Both the position numbers and the translations under genes were made by a program. Positions 43,178 through 47,654 of a stretch of 47,654 bases of DNA are shown here, in pieces. How positions within the stretch are numbered: position 1 is the first letter of the stretch; each line of letters starts with the position of its first letter. Under the pieces are notes generated by a model. That model was not told where the DNA came from. It saw nothing but the letters and a program-made list of their open reading frames with translations, and ran no database searches. Source of the stretch: Thermoanaerobaculia bacterium (GTDB lineage Bacteria > Acidobacteriota > Thermoanaerobaculia > Multivoradales > JAIOJS01); assembly GCA_030429235.1 (NCBI GenBank), contig JAUIDB010000031.1:1-47654 (forward strand). The letters are read 5' to 3'.

Positions 43178-45577
43178 TTGCGATCTACGAGAGTCCTACC
43201 TACCATCGCCATCATTCTGCTGTTCGGCTTCCCTGCCCTCGGGCTGGCCGGCCCGACCTGTCCTCTGACCATCGACGAGATCTCCGATGTGCAGGCCTCG
43301 GTCGATGTGCTCTCCCCGACCGGCGCCTCTCTCTGTGACGGCGAGAGCGTGGCCCTGGACGGAATCGTCTACGCCGTGTTCCCCGACGTACCGGCGTTCG
43401 CTTTCGCCGACGACAGCGGTCCCTGGAACGGTCTCTACGCCTTCAGCGGCGCCGTCCCCCTGCCCGAAGTGGGAGATGACGTTACGGTCTCGGGTACGAT
43501 CGACGAGTTCTTCGGCGTCACCGAGGTCGTCGTCAGCGGCACCGTGGTTCACACCAGCGGCAATACGCCGTACAGCCCGACCTCGGTCTCGACCCTGACC
43601 ATCGCCACCGGGCAAACGACCGCCGAGGCCTACGAAGGGGTCTTCGTCGAGGTCGCCGCGGTGGAGATCACGGACGCTGACCTGGGATTCGGCGAGTTCG
43701 CCGTCGACGACGGCAGCGGCGCTACCCGAGTCGACGACCTCGGGCCCTACTGCTACCGCGCGGCGGAAGGAGTGGTCCTCGACGTCGTGCGCGGCATGCT
43801 GCACTACAGCTTCGACAACTTCAAGATCGAGCCCCGCACTGACTGCGACTTCCTGACCGGGGGCTGCGGGGCGGCCACGATGCAGAGCATCTCCGCCATC
43901 CAGGGCACCGGATTCGTGTCTCCGATGGCCGGCCAGTTGGTCGAGACGTCGGGAGAGGTCGTCGGCCTGTTCGAGGGCAACTATCCGGGATTCCAGTTCT
44001 TCGACGGTTTCTTCCTACAGGATCCCGTCGGCGACGGACAGGCTGCAACCTCCGACGGCGTCTTCGTGATCAGCGACACGGTACCCACGGTTGGCGACCT
44101 CCTCTCGGTCACCGGTTTCGTCAGCGAGTTCGGAGAGTTCGACGGTACCAACTGCACCGACGGATGCGTCACCATGATCTGCTCCATCGAACTCGGTCTA
44201 CCGGGTCCGCGGACCGCCGGCGGCATCACCCCCGGGACCTGGTCCCCACCGAGCGACGCCGATGGACTCTACGAATACCATGAGTCGAAGGAGGGGATGC
44301 TGATGACCATCCCCGGCTCCGCCAACGTGGTCGGCCCCACGAACTTCGGGGCGGTCTTCGTCGTCGACGATGCCCTGGGCGTCGATCGCGTCCTGCGAGC
44401 CAGCCCCGAACAGGGTAAGCAGGTGGGAGTCCGCAACTGGGAGGCGTTGGGTGATATCGGGGGCTCGGACCCCGACGACCTCATCGTCGGTTCGGTGATC
44501 GAGAGCGTGACCGGCCCCCTTACCGTCAGTTTTGGTGACCCTTTGATCATCACCCAGGCCAGCGGTCCCTGGTCCACCGTGAGCAGCGAACCGCTCCCCG
44601 CCTCGACTCCCGCCTGGAGTGCCGCCGAGGGTGAACGCTTCAGCGTCGCGACCCTCAACGTGCACAACCTCGATGCGGGCGACACGACCGGGGTCGCGAA
44701 GCTGGTCGAAACGGTGACTGCGATGGGCTGCCCGGCCTTCCTTGCCCTCCAGGAGGTCGATACGATCAGCACGATCTCGGGGGACGAGGACGAGGTCGTG
44801 TCGGCCATCCTGAGTGGACTCGCGGGTGAGGGGTGCGACTACTCGTTCACCAGCACCCATCCGGACCGTGGGGACCACGGTGTCGTCGCCCTCTGGCTCA
44901 CCGACCGGTTCACGGGTGCCACGGCCTCCAACCTGCAGGGTTGCTCGGTCAACGGCAGCCCCAGCAGTATCGACTACGATGACTTCTGCGACGCCTTCCC
45001 CGGAGAGTTCCCCCTCTTCTCCCGACGTCCCATCGTGGTCGAGGCCACGCTCGACACCACCTGTGGAACCGGCAGCTCGCCCCTCGAGGTGACCTTCATC
45101 GTGAACCACTTCAAATCACAGCTCGGAGGCGCTCCCTCGGATCAGCGACGACTCGAACAGGCGCAACTGGTGGCCAGCACCGTCGACGGGCTGCTCGCCG
45201 GTGGAACCGACCACGTGCTGGTCCTCGGGGACCTCAACGACTTCGAGGATTCCCCGACCCTGCTGGCGCTCACCGACACCGGCCCTCTCGACAACCTGTG
45301 GAGCGAGGTGGCCGAGGCCGACCGCTACAGCTACATCTTCTCCGGCGTCTCCCAGGTTCTCGACCACCAACTCGCCACCCCGGAGCTAGGGAACGAGCTT
45401 CTCGCCGTCGCTCCCCTGCACTTCAACGCCGACTACCCGTCGTTCGCCTACGGCAGCGACGCCGGCACTCCGTGGGCCCTCTCGGACCACGACCCGGTGG
45501 CGGCAACCTTCTCCGCCTGCGCCGGGGCGCTCATCTTCGCCGACGGCTTCGAAAGCGGCGATACCACGGCCTGGTAG
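43178..45577 (+). CDS. Extracellular nuclease/phosphatase (ExeM-like EEP family) with sorting-like tail
   Basis: The 799-residue secreted protein has a signal peptide (residues 1-about 24), two long beta-rich regions that look like OB-type domains (about 30-225 and 230-475), and a C-terminal endonuclease/exonuclease/phosphatase domain (about 487-780). The latter shows ATLNVHNLD, LALQEVD, IVNHFKS, the catalytic LGDLNDFEDSP (near 683) and LSDHDPV. ExeM/NucH-type enzymes with this layout degrade extracellular DNA. The C-terminus is IFADGFESGDTTAW, identical to that of the convergent M28 peptidase. The TTG at 43178 has GGAGG 8 nt upstream. The stop is 15 bases from the peptidase stop. Confidence 0.88.
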   Translation: MRSTRVLPTIAIILLFGFPALGLAGPTCPLTIDEISDVQASVDVLSPTGASLCDGESVALDGIVYAVFPDVPAFAFADDSGPWNGLYAFSGAVPLPEVGDDVTVSGTIDEFFGVTEVVVSGTVVHTSGNTPYSPTSVSTLTIATGQTTAEAYEGVFVEVAAVEITDADLGFGEFAVDDGSGATRVDDLGPYCYRAAEGVVLDVVRGMLHYSFDNFKIEPRTDCDFLTGGCGAATMQSISAIQGTGFVSPMAGQLVETSGEVVGLFEGNYPGFQFFDGFFLQDPVGDGQAATSDGVFVISDTVPTVGDLLSVTGFVSEFGEFDGTNCTDGCVTMICSIELGLPGPRTAGGITPGTWSPPSDADGLYEYHESKEGMLMTIPGSANVVGPTNFGAVFVVDDALGVDRVLRASPEQGKQVGVRNWEALGDIGGSDPDDLIVGSVIESVTGPLTVSFGDPLIITQASGPWSTVSSEPLPASTPAWSAAEGERFSVATLNVHNLDAGDTTGVAKLVETVTAMGCPAFLALQEVDTISTISGDEDEVVSAILSGLAGEGCDYSFTSTHPDRGDHGVVALWLTDRFTGATASNLQGCSVNGSPSSIDYDDFCDAFPGEFPLFSRRPIVVEATLDTTCGTGSSPLEVTFIVNHFKSQLGGAPSDQRRLEQAQLVASTVDGLLAGGTDHVLVLGDLNDFEDSPTLLALTDTGPLDNLWSEVAEADRYSYIFSGVSQVLDHQLATPELGNELLAVAPLHFNADYPSFAYGSDAGTPWALSDHDPVAATFSACAGALIFADGFESGDTTAW

Positions 45578-45637
45578 TCCCCGCGGCTTCGGCTACCAGG
45601 CGGTGGTGTCTCCCGACTCGAAACCATCCGCGAAGAT
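45533..45637. repeat. Inverted repeat formed by two identical C-terminal tails
   Basis: The last 15 codons of the plus-strand nuclease (45533-45577) and of the minus-strand peptidase (45593-45637) encode the same 14 residues and a TAG stop. They form 45-bp imperfect arms (35 of 45 positions pair) around a 15-base loop. Eight of the 14 sense codons differ, all synonymously. Any RNA crossing the junction could fold into a long hairpin. Confidence 0.85.
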
Positions 45638-46921
45638 GCCCCCTTGGATTCCGATCATGTCGGCCAGGGCGGCGACGTTCATCCGGAGGACCTGATACCC
45701 CATGTCCTGCGTCACGTGCTCGGGAAGGTCGCTGGAGCTGTGGTAGTGCGGATACTGTGACCAATCGTTCTCGATCGTCAGCAGCGCTGGCAGGCCCGCC
45801 TGGATAAAGGGGACGTGGTCGGAACCGAACGCGTTGAGCGTGGTGACGATGCGGAGGCTCGTATAGTGCGCCGCAGCATCGGCGTAGGGTGTGAGGAGCG
45901 ACGCGAACTCGTCCTCGGTCTCCAGGAGACAGTCGAGGTCGGAGTCTCCCGTGTACCCGATCATGTCCATGTTGAGCATGTGCACCACATGATCGTCGTC
46001 TCCCGATGCCTGCAACTCGTCGACCTGGTGGTAGCTGCCGTGAAGTCCCTGCTCTTCGCCCGAATAGCAGACGAAGACCAGAGTCACTGGCGGCGGTGCC
46101 GCGCTGAACACCCGAGCCATCTCCAGCACTCCCGCACAGCCGGTGGCGTTGTCCTCTGCTCCGGGAGAGAAACCTCCCCCGGTGGAGTCGTAGTGTCCGC
46201 CCACGATGTACCACTCGTCTGCACGTGTGGTGCCCACGAGCGTGGCGATCACGTTGTGCACGGTGTAGGTCGAGAAGCTGAACTCGTCCAGTTCCACCGA
46301 CAGGCCCGGCAGGGCGTCGAACTGGTCGAACAACCAGTCGCGTGCCACCACGATCCCCGGTCGGGTGCTCTTGCGATCCCAACCGGCCAACGTCTCGACG
46401 TCCGCGAACCAGCGGTCCCCGTCGATCGCCCCGACCAGGGCATCGATCGCCGGGTTGTAGGCACCTCGCTGGGTACCGGAGGCCAGATTGGAACCCAACC
46501 GCACCACCACCTCGTTCCAGGGCACCTCGAACCACTCGGTGTGCCCGTGCCCCAGCGGGAGGTCCGTGTACAGGTCCGCACTGGTGCGTGCGACCACCGC
46601 GTGGCGACCGCCGCGCGCCACAACCTCGGTCGAGCTATCGGTCAGCTGACGGTAGCCACGCACCAGGATCAGATCCGGCGCCGTGAACGAGGTCGCGACC
46701 GAGAGGGGGAAACGATCGTTCGTCGCCGCGAGCGTCTCCGTGGCACCACAAACCAGCAGGTCGCTCCCCAGTTCGAGCCATCGAGCTTCGGTGTCGGCCT
46801 GCCAGGCGACGAGTGATTCGTATCCCGCGGACTCGATGTCGTAGACACTACAAGACGGCTCCGCCTCCACCGTTCCGGTGGACAGGAGGACCGCCAACAG
46901 AATCAGGCTCGCTCTCGACAT
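45593..46921 (-). CDS. Secreted M28-family zinc aminopeptidase with sorting-like tail
   Basis: M28 enzymes are two-zinc aminopeptidases. The 442-residue product (ATG at 46921) has a signal peptide (SLILLAVLLSTGTVEA) and the zinc ligands in order: H and D of VGGHYDST, D of AEDNATGCAG with the catalytic Glu and ligand Glu in SGEEQGLHGS, D of MLNMDMIGY and the final H in SDHVPF. Residues about 30-190 form an N-terminal region without clear identity. The protein ends in IFADGFESGDTTAW. A reading from 47017 adds 32 non-signal residues. It is convergent with the nuclease, and the shared tail suggests the same export or anchoring route. Confidence 0.92.
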   Translation of the reverse strand: MSRASLILLAVLLSTGTVEAEPSCSVYDIESAGYESLVAWQADTEARWLELGSDLLVCGATETLAATNDRFPLSVATSFTAPDLILVRGYRQLTDSSTEVVARGGRHAVVARTSADLYTDLPLGHGHTEWFEVPWNEVVVRLGSNLASGTQRGAYNPAIDALVGAIDGDRWFADVETLAGWDRKSTRPGIVVARDWLFDQFDALPGLSVELDEFSFSTYTVHNVIATLVGTTRADEWYIVGGHYDSTGGGFSPGAEDNATGCAGVLEMARVFSAAPPPVTLVFVCYSGEEQGLHGSYHQVDELQASGDDDHVVHMLNMDMIGYTGDSDLDCLLETEDEFASLLTPYADAAAHYTSLRIVTTLNAFGSDHVPFIQAGLPALLTIENDWSQYPHYHSSSDLPEHVTQDMGYQVLRMNVAALADMIGIQGGIFADGFESGDTTAW

Positions 46922-47020
46922 GGCGCCTGACTCTACACTACTCGCTCCTGCGCCACCGTGATGAAGATCACAGGCCCAGCCGCAGGTACGCCGCTCGACA
47001 AACGGCGGATTCGCCAAGAC

Positions 47021-47654
47021 TCAGCCCGCCTCCGACAGGAACGGATGGACCCGGTTCCTCCCCCCCTGCTTGGCACGGTAGAGCGAAGCGTCGGCCGCCG
47101 AGATCAGTTCGGTCGCGGTCATCGCCTCACCGGGCTCGATCGCGCACAGGCCGATCGACAGGGTCGTCCGAATCCACTGTCCCTGGTCCGTGGTGAGTCC
47201 ACGCTCCTCCACCAGGCCCCGGACCTTCTCCGCCACCTGCTGGGCACCCTCCAGATCGGTCTCGGGAAGGACGATCAGAAACTCCTCGCCTCCGTAGCGC
47301 CCCACGAAATCCGTGCCGCGAAGCCCGGTGCGCAGAGTGTGCGAGACCCAGCGCAACACCGCATCGCCACTCAGATGACCGTACCGATCGTTGACCTCCT
47401 TGAAATGGTCGAGGTCGGCCATGCCGATAGCCAAAGGTCGGCCATGGCGGACTGCGCGCTGCAACTCGGTCTCGAGCGTCTCGAGAATGACCTCACGGCG
47501 GTAGAGGCCGGTCAGACTGTCGCGGGTCGCGGACTCGAACAGCCGCGCGTTGTCGAACACCGACACGACATGGTAGGCGAGTAGATTCAGTAGTTCGAGT
47601 TCCTCGGCCTGGTACTCCTCGCCCCCGACCTTGGGCCCCAGAACCAGCAAACCC
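47021..47654 (-). CDS. GGDEF diguanylate cyclase with N-terminal GAF, 5' end cut by window
   Basis: The visible 210 residues start in the last strand and helix of a GAF-like sensor (LLVLGPKVGGEEYQAEELEL) and continue into a full GGDEF domain. DSLTGLYRRE opens it; GRYGGEEFLIVLPE is the catalytic loop that makes cyclic di-GMP from GTP. RGTD five residues upstream fits the inhibitory I-site (RxxD). IGMADLDHFKEVNDRYGH holds a metal Asp. The frame stays open past the right edge, so the true start is outside. Cyclic di-GMP often controls pili, and a type IV pilin operon lies in this window, but a link is only inference. Confidence 0.94.
   Translation of the reverse strand, partial: GLLVLGPKVGGEEYQAEELELLNLLAYHVVSVFDNARLFESATRDSLTGLYRREVILETLETELQRAVRHGRPLAIGMADLDHFKEVNDRYGHLSGDAVLRWVSHTLRTGLRGTDFVGRYGGEEFLIVLPETDLEGAQQVAEKVRGLVEERGLTTDQGQWIRTTLSIGLCAIEPGEAMTATELISAADASLYRAKQGGRNRVHPFLSEAG

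Overview
The window is GC-rich, densely packed bacterial chromosome with no rRNA, tRNA, insertion sequence, phage gene or CRISPR array that I can see. It has a Gram-negative envelope gene set: apolipoprotein N-acyltransferase, a SPOR protein, lipoproteins, type IV pilus minor pilins with PilY1, and homodimeric pyruvate dehydrogenase E1. Two secreted enzymes end in an identical IFADGFESGDTTAW tail, a type of tail I associate with Acidobacteriota (Thermoanaerobaculia-like) and some other Gram-negative lineages. I therefore suggest an uncultured Acidobacteriota-like organism, with low confidence. Non-AUG starts (GTG, TTG, and one probable CTG) and 4-8 nt stop/start overlaps are common.

Bases 1-18897 are all minus-strand. 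In transcription order (right to left) they hold an M48 lipoprotein protease, bioB-bioA-bioD, two small exported nuclease-fold paralogues, bioF, an alpha/beta hydrolase, pssA, a DASS transporter, a DUF255 thioredoxin-fold protein with a DsbD-alpha-like tail, NfeD, slipin, a SPOR protein, lnt, and prfB, which runs off the left edge. prfB has the classic +1 programmed frameshift. The biotin genes make diaminononanoate, dethiobiotin and biotin from pimeloyl thioester; no bioC or classical bioH is present.

Bases 18989-24274 are a tight plus-strand operon: an adenylate-forming ligase, a complete ketosynthase, a ketosynthase-like protein whose catalytic Cys is Gln and whose His residues are lost (like a type II PKS chain-length factor), and a 4-alpha-glucanotransferase. 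All three junctions are ATGA or GTGA overlaps. I consider this the most likely undescribed pathway in the window.

Pyruvate kinase (minus, 24342-25742) is followed by a plus-strand minor pilin operon (FimT/GspH-like, PilV, PilW, PilX, PilY1; 25982-33307) with a good sigma70-type promoter. Then come a coiled-coil sulfotransferase (minus), aceE (plus), rsgA (minus), and a coupled minus-strand trio: a membrane protein with duplicated DUF3592 domains, an arrestin-like beta-sandwich protein and a P-loop ATPase.

The right end has a GH113-like glycosidase and an ExeM-like extracellular nuclease (plus), then a convergent M28 peptidase and a GGDEF diguanylate cyclase (minus, cut by the window edge). 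The nuclease and peptidase share the same C-terminal tail, so their 3' ends form a 45-bp imperfect inverted repeat.
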